From positions 186,001-250,000 of the forward strand of contig NZ_JACJSD010000002.1 of the NCBI RefSeq assembly GCF_014697615.1: a stretch of DNA of 64,000 nt, in the 5' to 3' direction. The stretch comes from Nostoc sp. FACHB-280. Lineage in GTDB: Bacteria > Cyanobacteriota > Cyanobacteriia > Cyanobacteriales > Nostocaceae. The notes under the pieces were generated by a model. It was not told where the DNA came from and did not search any database. It worked only from the letters and a program-made list of their open reading frames with translations. The translations under genes and the position numbers were made by a program. The stretch's first letter is position 1; each line of letters opens with the position of its first letter. This document shows, piece by piece, positions 17,168-25,738 of this stretch.

Positions 17168-17629
17168 CTAAGGTAAATACTTCTGTACCACAGTCCAGCC
17201 TGTCCAGGATACCCAAGCAAAGGCGGTAAACAGAATAATATTGACAGTGATGTGTAAAGTTCTTACCCAAGGTCTTCTGGGGTTAATTTGAGTCGCACTG
17301 ATAGCAGATAGCAAAACTAAAAATACTACTATTAGCCCAGCAGATAAATGTGATGAATGTCCTAATGAACCAAAGTGGCCTAATGTGCCGATAATACCGA
17401 TCGCCAATAACAATAACACTAAACTCACCATACTGATGCCCATTGTATAGTGGAGCGATCGCACCCCCCCACGACTAACAGGAAATCCTGGCAAACTAGG
17501 CATAGACTGGGAAGTTCTCGCTTGCCACATTAGTATCCCAGTAACAGCTAACATGATATACGCTAACAGCGATAAGCCCATCGACCAAGCGGCGATTTTC
17601 CATAGCCAGAGAAAAGAAGGTAGGTGCAT
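17168..17629 (-). CDS. DUF4079 family membrane protein
   Basis: Four TM helices in 153 residues: IAAWSMGLSLLAYIMLAVTG, HYTMGISMVSLVLLLLAIGI, SAGLIVVFLVLLSAISATQ and HITVNIILFTAFAWVSWTG. The conserved His residues in RSLHYTMG and RTLHITVN are arranged as in cytochrome-like membrane proteins, so haem or quinone binding is conceivable. I start at ATG 17629, since upstream codons fall in heptamer repeats and a terminator palindrome. DUF4079 has no assigned function. Confidence 0.78.
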   Translation of the reverse strand: MHLPSFLWLWKIAAWSMGLSLLAYIMLAVTGILMWQARTSQSMPSLPGFPVSRGGVRSLHYTMGISMVSLVLLLLAIGIIGTLGHFGSLGHSSHLSAGLIVVFLVLLSAISATQINPRRPWVRTLHITVNIILFTAFAWVSWTGWTVVQKYLP

Positions 17630-17654
17630 AAATTTGGGGGAGTGGGGAATTGGA

Positions 17655-17688
17655 AACAAATGACAAAGGACAAATGACTGATGACAAC
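17655..17688. repeat. STRR array (ACAAATG type)
   Basis: Degenerate heptamers ACAAATG, ACAAAGG, ACAAATG and ACTGATG between the DUF4079 start and the upstream palindrome. Confidence 0.7.
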
Positions 17689-17705
17689 CCACCATCACAA
17701 TAGAA

Positions 17706-17740
17706 AAGGTTGCTGATATCAGCAACCTTAAATTTTTTTT
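17706..17740. terminator. Bidirectional terminator, 24-base perfect palindrome
   Basis: A perfect palindrome with arms AAGGTTGCTGAT and ATCAGCAACCTT (17706-17729), flanked by eight T residues on the plus strand and TTTTCTATT on the minus strand. It ends the DUF1830 transcript. Confidence 0.85.
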
Positions 17741-17772
17741 GATCAATTTTTTTTATTTTAATCAAGGCATGA

Positions 17773-18150
17773 TTAACCAGCGATTGTTAAAGGTTTTGTT
17801 GTATCTCCGCTTTTGGTATTAATTGACTGGACTATGGGTTTTTTACTGATAGGGTCGAGAGTAACTGAGTCGGTATTAAAATCACTACTGCTTGGTTCTT
17901 GAAGTGCAAGGCGATCGCACGGAATTGTATCCGATAAAATTGCACTTGCCATCATCCCCGTGTGAATCTCCATTTGAGCTTCTATCGGGGCTTCAAACAC
18001 GAGGCGCTGCCCAGGAAACACAACCCTTTCAAAGTACCAGTTAGCAATATTAGAGATGCGAGCTACCTGGATTTTACTTGTGACATTAACGTAGCAGCAG
18101 AGAATTTTCCCCGATTGCTCAGGTGGTAGAGAATCTAGTATTTGAGCCAT
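17773..18150 (-). CDS. DUF1830 family protein
   Basis: The N-terminal 70 residues carry the family pattern: LCCYVNVTSKIQVARISNIA, then NWYFERVVFPGQRLVFEAP and MEIHTG. The C-terminal 55 residues are a Ser/Thr/Pro-rich, probably disordered tail, longer than the minimal domain. DUF1830 is cyanobacterial and of unknown function; its short beta-rich fold suggests a binding role. Monocistronic, as a palindromic terminator follows. Confidence 0.88.
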   Translation of the reverse strand: MAQILDSLPPEQSGKILCCYVNVTSKIQVARISNIANWYFERVVFPGQRLVFEAPIEAQMEIHTGMMASAILSDTIPCDRLALQEPSSSDFNTDSVTLDPISKKPIVQSINTKSGDTTKPLTIAG

Positions 18151-18717
18151 AACTGCCGAGGAGCTTTACGCCAAACATTGTATATTACACCAGCCCAGAC
18201 TAACACCGGCTGATCCCCAGTTGCTGTAACTCCGACTACCAACTGAAAATTTCTACGTTATTTCTATCTAAAGATATGTTCAAGTTATGAAAATTTTATA
18301 AAAAAAATCTATTTTTAAAAAATTATACACTATTACGGAAAATTTTTAATTGTTTTCTTTGGTAACAATTTTGCCTAAGTTATTAATTAACTCTCTCTAG
18401 AGGATGCAACCTGTTGATTAAGCTTGTATCTTTCTTTTCATGAGTTTGGCTGGACTTTTATCCCCAAAGAGATAGCGAGGGATCATCGCTTAATGATTAA
18501 ACTCAATGTTATGGTAAAGATATATGAACAATTTATTCATAAACCAATCTCTCCTGTTTGATGCCAAGCTAATTTAGCCCTTTTCACCATTCCTCACCGG
18601 AAAAATGTAAAAGCATAAATTAACTTCTAAGTCAAACTAGGCTGTCATAAATACAACTAAGCAAGCCCATTTCCCTCGCTTTCCTCAAAGAATGGCAAGA
18701 TAAAGGTTAAAACTCCG
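18151..18717. other. Gap of 567 bases before a radical SAM gene
   Basis: AT-rich divergent promoter region. No gene, repeat array or recognisable RNA seen. Confidence 0.5.
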
Positions 18718-20292
18718 ATGATCGAAAATCGCATTCTCTACGTTCGCCTTCCTTGTAACCCCATTTTTCCCATTGGGGTGGTTTATCTTTGTGATCATGT
18801 CCACAAGCTATTCCCGAACATCAAACAGCGCATTTTCGATTTGGGAACAGTCCCCCCTTTAGACTATGCTGCGGCGTTAGATCGCTGTATCGATGAGTTC
18901 CAACCTACACTGTTAGTATTTTCTTGGCGGGATATTCAAATTTATGCCCCCGTGGGTGGACGCGGTGGCAACCCGTTGCAAAACGCTTTTGAATTTTACT
19001 ACGCGAAAAATCCCCTGATTAAATTACGTGGGGCTTTGGGTGGTTTACGCATCTTCATTGCCTACTATGTGGAGTTGTGGCGTAATTTGGGATTAATCAA
19101 ACGCGGTTTAAAACGCGCCCAAAAATACCGTACCGATGCGCGTGCAGTGGTTGGCGGTGGCGCAGTCAGCGTATTTTATGAACAGTTAGGTAAAAGCTTA
19201 CCTTCCGGCACAATTATTTCTGTGGGCGAAGGGGAAACCTTACTGGAGAAATTCTTGAATAATCAAGAATTTCGTGATGAACGTTGTTATGTAGTTGGGG
19301 AAGGTAAACCACGCCAGCGCCTAATTCACGAACAACCCACCCCATTACAAAAAACCGCTTGTAACTACGACTACATTGAAAGTGTCTGGCCAGAGTTTAA
19401 CTATTACCTGCAAGACCAAGACTTTTATATCGGTGTGCAAACCAAGCGCGGTTGTCCGCATAACTGCTGCTACTGTGTTTATACCGTGGTTGAAGGTAAA
19501 CAAGTACGTATCAATCCTGCCGAAGAAGTTGTAGCGGAAATCCGGCAACTATATAATCGCGGTGTACGGAACTTTTGGTTTACTGATGCTCAATTTATCC
19601 CAGCGCGGCGATATATCAATGATGCCATTGAATTATTACAGGCGATCGTTGATTCTGGGATGCAAGATATTCATTGGGCAGCATACATCAGAGCCGATAA
19701 TTTAACACCGGAATTGTGCGAATTGATGGCAAAAACCGGGATGAACTATTTTGAAATTGGCATTACCAGCGGTTCTCAAGAACTGGTACGCAAAATGCGG
19801 ATGGGTTACAACCTGCGGACTGTCTTACAAAACTGTCGTGATTTAAAAGCCGCTGGGTTTAACGATTTAGTTTCTGTCAATTATTCCTTTAATGTGATTG
19901 ACGAACGTCCCGAAACTATTCGCCAAACCATCGCCTACCACCGCGAACTAGAACGTATCTTTGGTGCAGATAAAGTTGAACCCGCAATTTTCTTTATCGG
20001 ACTGCAACCCCACACCCATCTAGAAGAATATGCCTTTAAAGAAGGCATCCTCAAACCAGGGTACAATCCTATGAGCTTGATGCCGTGGACAGCGAAAAAA
20101 CTGCTGTGGAACCCAGAACCCCTCGGTTCGTTCTTTGGTGAAGTCTGCTTACAAGCTTGGCGACAAAATCCCAATGACTTCGGAAGGGAAGTGATGAAGA
20201 TTTTAGAAGCAAGGCTAGGTTGTGCGGAATTAGAAACAGCACTTTCCGCACCAATTGAGCCGAAAGAAAAACAATTAGCAGGCATATCATAG
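18718..20292 (+). CDS. B12-binding-type radical SAM protein (PSII high-light acclimation type)
   Basis: 524 residues. An N-terminal cobalamin-binding-like region (about 1-180: NPIFPIGVVYLCDHVH, VVGGGAVSVFY) precedes a radical SAM domain whose cluster ligands are in KRGCPHNCCYCVY (C-x3-C-x2-C); the barrel continues to WAAYIRADNLTPEL and FEIGITSGSQELVRKM. I recall this family annotated in cyanobacteria as a photosystem II high-light acclimation radical SAM protein. That link is from memory. It is followed 212 bases later by a DICT sensor protein. Confidence 0.75.
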   Translation: MIENRILYVRLPCNPIFPIGVVYLCDHVHKLFPNIKQRIFDLGTVPPLDYAAALDRCIDEFQPTLLVFSWRDIQIYAPVGGRGGNPLQNAFEFYYAKNPLIKLRGALGGLRIFIAYYVELWRNLGLIKRGLKRAQKYRTDARAVVGGGAVSVFYEQLGKSLPSGTIISVGEGETLLEKFLNNQEFRDERCYVVGEGKPRQRLIHEQPTPLQKTACNYDYIESVWPEFNYYLQDQDFYIGVQTKRGCPHNCCYCVYTVVEGKQVRINPAEEVVAEIRQLYNRGVRNFWFTDAQFIPARRYINDAIELLQAIVDSGMQDIHWAAYIRADNLTPELCELMAKTGMNYFEIGITSGSQELVRKMRMGYNLRTVLQNCRDLKAAGFNDLVSVNYSFNVIDERPETIRQTIAYHRELERIFGADKVEPAIFFIGLQPHTHLEEYAFKEGILKPGYNPMSLMPWTAKKLLWNPEPLGSFFGEVCLQAWRQNPNDFGREVMKILEARLGCAELETALSAPIEPKEKQLAGIS

Positions 20293-20399
20293 AAAACACA
20301 TTAATAAATATAAGAGGTTAGGAACTAAAAAATTAGTGTTTCTGAATCAAGAGATGATATTTATTAGGCAGACTTTCCGTCCTACCTAATAGATACCAG

Positions 20400-20488
20400 G
20401 GGATGGTCATCTTACCCATCCCACAAAACTTAAAACGATTCGGAAAATTCTTGAATCTTACGTTCTAACCTCTAGCCTCTAACCTCTT
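20400..20488. repeat. Palindromic repeat fragment and STRR (TAACCTC)
   Basis: A GGGATGG...CCCATCCCACA fragment related to the element at 16022-16089 is followed by three heptamers TAACCTC, TAGCCTC, TAACCTC (20466-20486). Confidence 0.7.
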
Positions 20489-20504
20489 ATAAAACTCCAA
20501 ACCC

Positions 20505-21902
20505 ATGTTAGAAGGTTCAATTTTACAACAGTTGGAAGCCGCCCATCGCCATAGCAATAGACCAATTCGATTTGGGGTGTATTATAAAAACACTTTAGTT
20601 GCTTTGTGTCATGCTCTCGAAGACCACATTTTAGCTGATCAAGGTCAACCCTTGGTAATTACAGCTTTCCAACGTGGTAAATGGTATTTGCAAGAAGCCG
20701 AAAGATATGCAGACATAGCTAAATGTAGTCGGGAAATTGTCATCATGGCTTCACCCGATGCTGGCTTTGCGGAACATCCTACCAGCAAATTATCCAATGT
20801 AGACTTAGTAGCGTTGGATTCAACTGATGCGGTGGCACAGGAATGGCATTTAATTATTCTGTCGCCTGGATACACAGCAATGGTACTTTGTCAAGAGTTA
20901 TCTGAGGCTGATTATGGTGCAGGTGGATTACCAGATTCCGATTTAGAACGGAAATTCTATGGGTTGTGGACATTTGAACCGGAATTAGTGAAGGAAACAG
21001 CAGAATTAGCGATCGCTCATATTCAACAATACAACCCAGAACTAGCCGCAAAACTCACCTCTCATCAACAAGCAATCCAATCTCGTCTTGCCACACTAGA
21101 GGACTTAAGTACAGTAGTCTCTCGCGTCATTGATTACCTGCAAACTGGGCAAGATAACTTATCAATTCCCACAGCATTACGTCAAAAAGCCTTAGATAGC
21201 AACTTGTTATCTAACGAAATTCAAGCATTTTTGCGGATGGCGCAGTTGATAGATTTGGCAGATATCAACAACCCAATGGCAGCATCGGAAGTTGTCGCCC
21301 TTTCCGAAGCAATGGGACAATTGTTAGAACTACCAGCTTGGCAAATCAAAAGATTGCGCTTGGCAGGTTTATTACACCGCATAGATCCGCTACAAAAAGC
21401 TGAAAGTATTCTGACTCCTGGAACATCTAGCAGTTACACAGAACAAGCTCCAAGTTGTCCTTTAACTTGTCCTCTAGTACCAGGCGCACAGGTATTGCGA
21501 ACCATGCCCCGTTTACGAGCAGTTGCTCAAATTATCACCCACCAAACCGAGTGGTGGGATGGTACAGGCGAACCCGCAGGTTTAGCTGGTGATGAAATTC
21601 CATTAGAATCGAGAATTTTAGCTTTAGTAGCCGAATTTCAATGGCGAGTCCATCAAATTAAATCAGCTAATCAAAGTCGGGAAGAAATATTTGTTCAAGC
21701 TTTAGAACCATGCCGACAGCAACAATCAACCCGCTTTGACCCTAAACTAATAGATGCCCTAACTTTGTTAGTCATGGGTTTGCAACAAGGGTTAGACTTA
21801 CCTGTGATGACAACCAAAGCCAGCAACGGTATGTGGTTACTTGATTCTCGCTGGGATAGCCATAGCAAAAGTAGTGAGGAAATTGGTAGTTACCCCCAAT
21901 GA
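20505..21902 (+). CDS. DICT sensory domain protein with degenerate HD-GYP domain
   Basis: Residues 1-190 match the DICT sensor domain known from light- and c-di-GMP-related cyanobacterial proteins (IRFGVYYKNTLVALCHALED, LIILSPGYTAMVLCQEL). Residues about 225-440 resemble an HD-GYP phosphodiesterase domain but lack its catalytic residues: the HD-GK motif reads LLHRIDP, and HHE..DGxGYP reads HQTEWWDGTGEP. It is probably a non-catalytic signalling or binding protein. Its stop codon overlaps the start of the pentapeptide gene (ATGA), so the two are translationally coupled. Confidence 0.82.
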   Translation: MLEGSILQQLEAAHRHSNRPIRFGVYYKNTLVALCHALEDHILADQGQPLVITAFQRGKWYLQEAERYADIAKCSREIVIMASPDAGFAEHPTSKLSNVDLVALDSTDAVAQEWHLIILSPGYTAMVLCQELSEADYGAGGLPDSDLERKFYGLWTFEPELVKETAELAIAHIQQYNPELAAKLTSHQQAIQSRLATLEDLSTVVSRVIDYLQTGQDNLSIPTALRQKALDSNLLSNEIQAFLRMAQLIDLADINNPMAASEVVALSEAMGQLLELPAWQIKRLRLAGLLHRIDPLQKAESILTPGTSSSYTEQAPSCPLTCPLVPGAQVLRTMPRLRAVAQIITHQTEWWDGTGEPAGLAGDEIPLESRILALVAEFQWRVHQIKSANQSREEIFVQALEPCRQQQSTRFDPKLIDALTLLVMGLQQGLDLPVMTTKASNGMWLLDSRWDSHSKSSEEIGSYPQ

Positions 21903-22537
21903 ACATTGAAGCCATTAAATCAGGAACCCTCAAACAACTGCCAGGGGTAAACTTAGAAGACGAGGAACTTTGTAAACTCGATTTAAGCCGGATTAATTTT
22001 GCAGGCGCAACCCTGGTTGGCACTAATTTTAGTGGTTCCAAGCTCGAAGGCGGACATTTAGAAGGAGCCAATTTAATGGGGGCGAACCTACAAGAAACTG
22101 ACTTGCGGGCGAACTTGATGGGCGCAAACTTGATGCAAGCCGACTTAACCAGTGCTGACTTGCGTGGTAGTAATTTACGCGGCGCGAACTTGATGGGCGC
22201 AACCCTAAGTGATGTCTCGTTGGCAGGTGCTTTTTTAAGTGGCGCGAATTTAATGAACGTCAATTTACAAGGCGTTGACTTGCGCGGTGCTGACTTGCGT
22301 GGTGCTAACTTGAGTGGGGCAAATCTCAAAGGCGCAGACTTAAGCCGCGCTGACTTGCAAGGAACGCTGTTGAGTGAAGCAAATTTGGAAGAGGCTGATT
22401 TGCGGGGGGCAAATTTGGCGGGGGCAAATCTTACAGGTGCTAACTTGTTATGTGCAGAGTTGGAAGGGGCTAATTTAAGCGGTGTGAAGTTGGATAAAGC
22501 GTGTTTGGTGGGGACAATTGCTGAACATGGGTTGTAA
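21899..22537 (+). CDS. Pentapeptide-repeat protein
   Basis: 212 residues. After a short leader (residues 1-30, with LEDEELCKLDLSRINFAGA) comes an almost unbroken run of A(D/N)LxG-type five-residue repeats to about residue 205. This predicts a right-handed quadrilateral beta helix about eight to nine coils long. Such proteins are abundant in cyanobacteria; most have no known role and a few mimic DNA. ATG overlaps the upstream stop by four bases, so it is made together with the DICT protein and may be its partner. Confidence 0.92.
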   Translation: MNIEAIKSGTLKQLPGVNLEDEELCKLDLSRINFAGATLVGTNFSGSKLEGGHLEGANLMGANLQETDLRANLMGANLMQADLTSADLRGSNLRGANLMGATLSDVSLAGAFLSGANLMNVNLQGVDLRGADLRGANLSGANLKGADLSRADLQGTLLSEANLEEADLRGANLAGANLTGANLLCAELEGANLSGVKLDKACLVGTIAEHGL

Positions 22538-22731
22538 GGATTGACAGAAGAATTTCCCTCTCACGCCAAGGCGCAAACTCTTGTTTCTAGCTACTGGATT
22601 GCGTCATTTTTTATTCCCATTCAAATCATAAGGAGCGATCGCCATATCATCAAATATAATTCCGCAGAGATTTGATGTACTTTTATCACAACATCAGCAA
22701 GGAAAGAAACTTTTTTTACTCATAACTTGAG

Positions 22732-23535
22732 CTATTGATTGGGGGATATTTGCTGCACTACTTGTTGGACTTGTGTAATATCTAAGTCTAAAGCCTGTGC
22801 TATTTGTTCTACAGTCAAGCCTAATGCCAAAAACTTAGGTACAGCTTCTAGTTTACCTTCTAGTTTGCCTTCTAGTTTACCTTCTTCTCTAGCTTCCTGA
22901 TAAACTCGCGTTTGCTTCAATTCACTGAAACCAAACATTGCTTCTATCTCCTGGCGATTCATTTGGGGAAATTTATAAACTAAGATTGTCTCTATTAATT
23001 CTAGTAACTGTTTTTGTGGTAGTTGCAAATTAACGGCTTGCTGGGTGCGGTTGATTAATTCCCTGGCTGTGTTAATTGCTGTATCTTCCTCTTCTATTAC
23101 TAATTTTATCGTAGCAATACCTATTGGTAAGGAAGCAGATTCGCCTAATTCATCTAAGTAAATTAGACTGATACGCTGGCTTTGGAATAATTCTAAGAAA
23201 TGTTCTTTATAGCCGATATCTATATCTCTGCTGGGATAAATTACCACACCGCACCAAGGATTTTTAGGTTTATTTTGGCGTAAGTATAAAGCAAGTTCTG
23301 ATATTAGGCGTAAGTAAATATCTGCATCCGGTTGAAATTGAACTTCAACAAAATAAATCGGGCTTTGTTCATTTTGAATGGGGAGAAATACACCATCAAT
23401 TCTAAAGGCTGTTTGTTTGATTTCAACAGAAGCAAATTGATAAATGTTGGCAATTTCGGGAGGATTGCCAATTAGTTCAAAGAAGATGCTGGGGAGTTCT
23501 TGAAATAAGCGATAAAATATGGTGTCGGTTTTCAC
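22732..23535 (-). CDS. Rpn-family (DUF2887) putative nuclease
   Basis: Member of the cyanobacterial DUF2887/Rpn group related to recombination-promoting nucleases with a PD-(D/E)XK core: FRIDGVFLP, then YFVEVQFQPDADIYLRLISE contributes the D...ExQ motif. The family multiplies in filamentous cyanobacteria. The C-terminal part holds a threefold EGKL repeat (GKLEGKLEGKLEA) encoded by near-identical 12-base units, then a short helix-turn-helix-like end (LTVEQIAQALDLDITQVQQV). No partner gene. Confidence 0.85.
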   Translation of the reverse strand: MKTDTIFYRLFQELPSIFFELIGNPPEIANIYQFASVEIKQTAFRIDGVFLPIQNEQSPIYFVEVQFQPDADIYLRLISELALYLRQNKPKNPWCGVVIYPSRDIDIGYKEHFLELFQSQRISLIYLDELGESASLPIGIATIKLVIEEEDTAINTARELINRTQQAVNLQLPQKQLLELIETILVYKFPQMNRQEIEAMFGFSELKQTRVYQEAREEGKLEGKLEGKLEAVPKFLALGLTVEQIAQALDLDITQVQQVVQQISPNQ

Positions 23536-23665
23536 ACAGATGTTTGAGCAGATTTTTGACTACGGTGATTGTACTATCCTGATGTTTGGCGCGTAACGAC
23601 AAATTTCATTTCTGAGTGATATTTTGCATTTTATTGCTGCGATCGCAAATAGTTCTAATATTATC

Positions 23666-24496
23666 TCAAAGGTGCGATCGCTTCCCTCTCCTGCTCATCC
23701 ATACCGCCAAAATACTCATCAAAAATAACCCCATCAACCCCATCAAAGGATTTTGATATACTCCCGTAACCCAATCAGGTACTACACCTGTGTATTTAAT
23801 TAATCCACCAACATTAATAATGTAGAAACCGCCAACTAAACCACCATGCAAACCAATTGGTAAACCTAAACGCCCTCTACGCCAACGCTTTGCCCATACC
23901 TGCGTTAAACCTAAAACTACTAAAGCTGGGAACTGCGGCAGAGTTTGGATAACTGCCTCTAATGGTTTAATAAAATGTAAGGTAGCAAAGACAACAGCAT
24001 CCGTCCATAATGCTACACGTTGGTTGTAGTCGCGTTCTAATTCATCCAGTAACCAGCCGCGAAATAATAACTCCTCGGCAAACCCAACGCCCAAGCCGAC
24101 AATTACACCTTCTATAACTATTTTTAATAAGAAAACTTGCGGTTGTTGCCATACCAGCCAACCTAAAAGACTTTCTATGCCAAAAAGTAGCCAAATATTA
24201 GTAAAACCTATAGCCAAACCCCGCAGCAAATCTGTTCTGTTGTGTGGTGTAGTATCTAAACCATAATGCTGCAATATCTGAGGTTGTTGGTAGACATATT
24301 TACCCCATAGCTTCAATAGAATAATAAATTCTATGTATAGTAAAACCATTGTCAAAATACTTACTAAGTTAGCATCACGCACTAGTAAGTAAATTGGTGC
24401 AGCAAAAGGCAACCATAGCAACAACAGCATTAAAATAAAACAACCCAGCCGAATGGGGGCAGGGCGTTGAGCTAAACGGACAAGGTTGTTTTTCAT
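23666..24496 (-). CDS. CPBP-type intramembrane protease
   Basis: About seven hydrophobic segments in 276 residues. The active-site signature EELLFRG lies in GVGFAEELLFRGWLLDEL, and the second motif is in VFATLHFIKPL, whose His is a predicted catalytic or metal ligand. A third block is GLPIGLHGGLVGG. This is the Abi/CAAX-protease fold (Rce1-like glutamic endopeptidase). Substrate unknown in cyanobacteria. Confidence 0.9.
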   Translation of the reverse strand: MKNNLVRLAQRPAPIRLGCFILMLLLLWLPFAAPIYLLVRDANLVSILTMVLLYIEFIILLKLWGKYVYQQPQILQHYGLDTTPHNRTDLLRGLAIGFTNIWLLFGIESLLGWLVWQQPQVFLLKIVIEGVIVGLGVGFAEELLFRGWLLDELERDYNQRVALWTDAVVFATLHFIKPLEAVIQTLPQFPALVVLGLTQVWAKRWRRGRLGLPIGLHGGLVGGFYIINVGGLIKYTGVVPDWVTGVYQNPLMGLMGLFLMSILAVWMSRRGKRSHL

Positions 24497-24506
24497 ACTA
24501 AAAATA

Positions 24507-24538
24507 GCAGGTAACAGGTAACAGGGGACAGGTGACAG
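24507..24538. repeat. STRR array (AACAGGT type)
   Basis: Heptamers AACAGGT, AACAGGG, GACAGGT, GACAG upstream of the CPBP protease start. Confidence 0.85.
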
Positions 24539-24619
24539 AATTAAAAGTTTTTTGCTGTCTAGGTTGTATCATTTACCAATGTCCTAACTACCTTGACTAT
24601 TGCTATATTTCATTAATAA

Positions 24620-24745
24620 AAGCCCCGACCATTGAAATCGCGGCTATACAAACGCGCATCCGCCAGTGCGACTCATTTTAAAACGAATCTTTCTAGCTTG
24701 CGGACACAGGCTTTATCCTTGTAGCCACTTTTCGTTGTTAGGTAG
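24620..24745. repeat. Structured repeat-like stretch, unassigned
   Basis: Contains AGCCCCGACC...TCGCGGCT (imperfect hairpin) followed by ACAAACGCGCATCCGCC. From memory such 'GCGTTTGTATAGCCGCGA...GGGGCTTT' strings recur in Nostoc genomes and near IS200/IS605-type ends. No transposase frame survives here. Also holds the reverse-strand text TKSGYKDKACVRKLERFVLK ending in TGA, possibly chance. Confidence 0.3.
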
Positions 24746-24753
24746 ACTACATT

Positions 24754-24795
24754 GAACAAATGACGAATAACAAATGACCAATGACCAATGACTAC
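24754..24795. repeat. STRR array (ATGACCA) at the clpS end
   Basis: ATGACGA, ATGACCA, ATGACCA, ATGACTA units; the clpS stop codon (complement of 24792-24794) sits at the array's edge. Confidence 0.85.
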
Positions 24796-25073
24796 TCATC
24801 AGGTTCAATACTGCTGGATAAACCGTGATTTTTCAATGTTTCACAGTAAAATTCAGCGTGTTCTAGGGCGCAGGTAATGACTAAAGCTAACCCATTTGTA
24901 TGTGCTTCCATCATGATACTCACAGCTTGGGGCTGAGTGAGACTCGGTATTGTTGTTAATAATACCTGCACCACGTACTCCATCGAGTTGTAGTCGTCGT
25001 TATGGAGCAGAACGCGATACCGAGGGGCGAGCTTGCGGGATGTGGAACTCTTCTCAATGGTTTCGACTGACAC
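24792..25073 (-). CDS. clpS: ClpS adaptor protein
   Basis: 93-residue adaptor that binds N-degron substrates and delivers them to ClpCP. The HNDDYNSMEYVVQVL segment, with the two acidic residues that hold the substrate N-terminus, is intact. AHTNGLALVITCALEHAEFY is the ClpC-contacting helix region. GTG start; no in-frame ATG lies between it and an upstream stop. It is a short acidic protein on its own, followed by a heptamer array. Confidence 0.95.
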   Translation of the reverse strand: MSVETIEKSSTSRKLAPRYRVLLHNDDYNSMEYVVQVLLTTIPSLTQPQAVSIMMEAHTNGLALVITCALEHAEFYCETLKNHGLSSSIEPDE

Positions 25074-25273
25074 GGTTCTTTGCTCTTGTTTCGATGATTT
25101 ACTACAACGGAATGCCTATTGGCGATCGCTTAACAGCTTAACAGTTATTCACTTATTTTATAACATTAAATTTTAAACTCCCTCTTACCCAAAGGTAAGT
25201 TCTCAAAACAAGCCCGTCCTGCCAATTACAATGAGAAAAGCTGCAAAATTAACTTTGCTACTGTCCCAGCTAC

Positions 25274-25630
25274 ATGATTATGGATACACACCCAGAATTT
25301 CAACCAGGACAAATTGTGTCTTTAGCGCATAGCGACAAGAATTTGTACGCGGAAGTAATTGAAGTTGTCGTATCTCGTCAGTTGTGTTGGGTGCGTCCTT
25401 TACTGCTGGCTAACCATACTCAAGAACCACCACTAATTACAGACCTGCGAGACGCATCTGACTTGTTTTGGCCTCTCCAATTATTTCGCCCTGCTTTAGA
25501 CACGGAAGTAATTACCCTGTTGAGTCAGGTTTTGGTTAAAGAACCAAAAGGTGAACCAGACTTGGCAGCTAAACAGCAACTCCATCAATTTATACAGCAG
25601 ATGTGGCAAAGTAGAAAGTCTGAATTATGA
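25274..25630 (+). CDS. Conserved cyanobacterial protein, unknown function
   Basis: 118-residue acidic protein beginning MIMDTHPEFQPGQIVSLAHS, with a beta-rich N-terminal half that resembles a small barrel (LYAEVIEVVVSRQLCWVRPL) and a helical C-terminus (AAKQQLHQFIQQMW). Two neighbouring ATGs are possible starts. I recognise no motif. It is divergent from clpS and followed by repeats. Function unknown. Confidence 0.7.
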   Translation: MIMDTHPEFQPGQIVSLAHSDKNLYAEVIEVVVSRQLCWVRPLLLANHTQEPPLITDLRDASDLFWPLQLFRPALDTEVITLLSQVLVKEPKGEPDLAAKQQLHQFIQQMWQSRKSEL

Positions 25631-25648
25631 AGTATTTAGAATGATTTA

Positions 25649-25681
25649 CCTCACGCAGAGGCGCGGAGGCGCAGAGAGGTT
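25649..25681. repeat. CGCAGAGGCGC-type dispersed repeat
   Basis: ACGCAGAGGCGCGGAGGCGC followed by AGAGAGG, an iterated 9-base motif that is common in Nostoc-type genomes from memory. Confidence 0.7.
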
Positions 25682-25712
25682 AATGAGTTTGTCTGCAACG
25701 CCGAATTTTATC

Positions 25713-25734
25713 CTTCAGACTTCACACTTCATAC
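25713..25734. repeat. STRR array (ACTTCAC type)
   Basis: CTTCAGA, CTTCACA, CTTCATA heptamers just before the aminotransferase stop. The same family appears at 5021-5038. Confidence 0.7.
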
Positions 25735-25738
25735 TTTT

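Noticed and set aside
21772-22329. 185-codon frame antisense to the pentapeptide gene
   Set aside because: Mirror of the repeat codons (Ala/Pro/Lys runs); artefact of the periodic sense gene.
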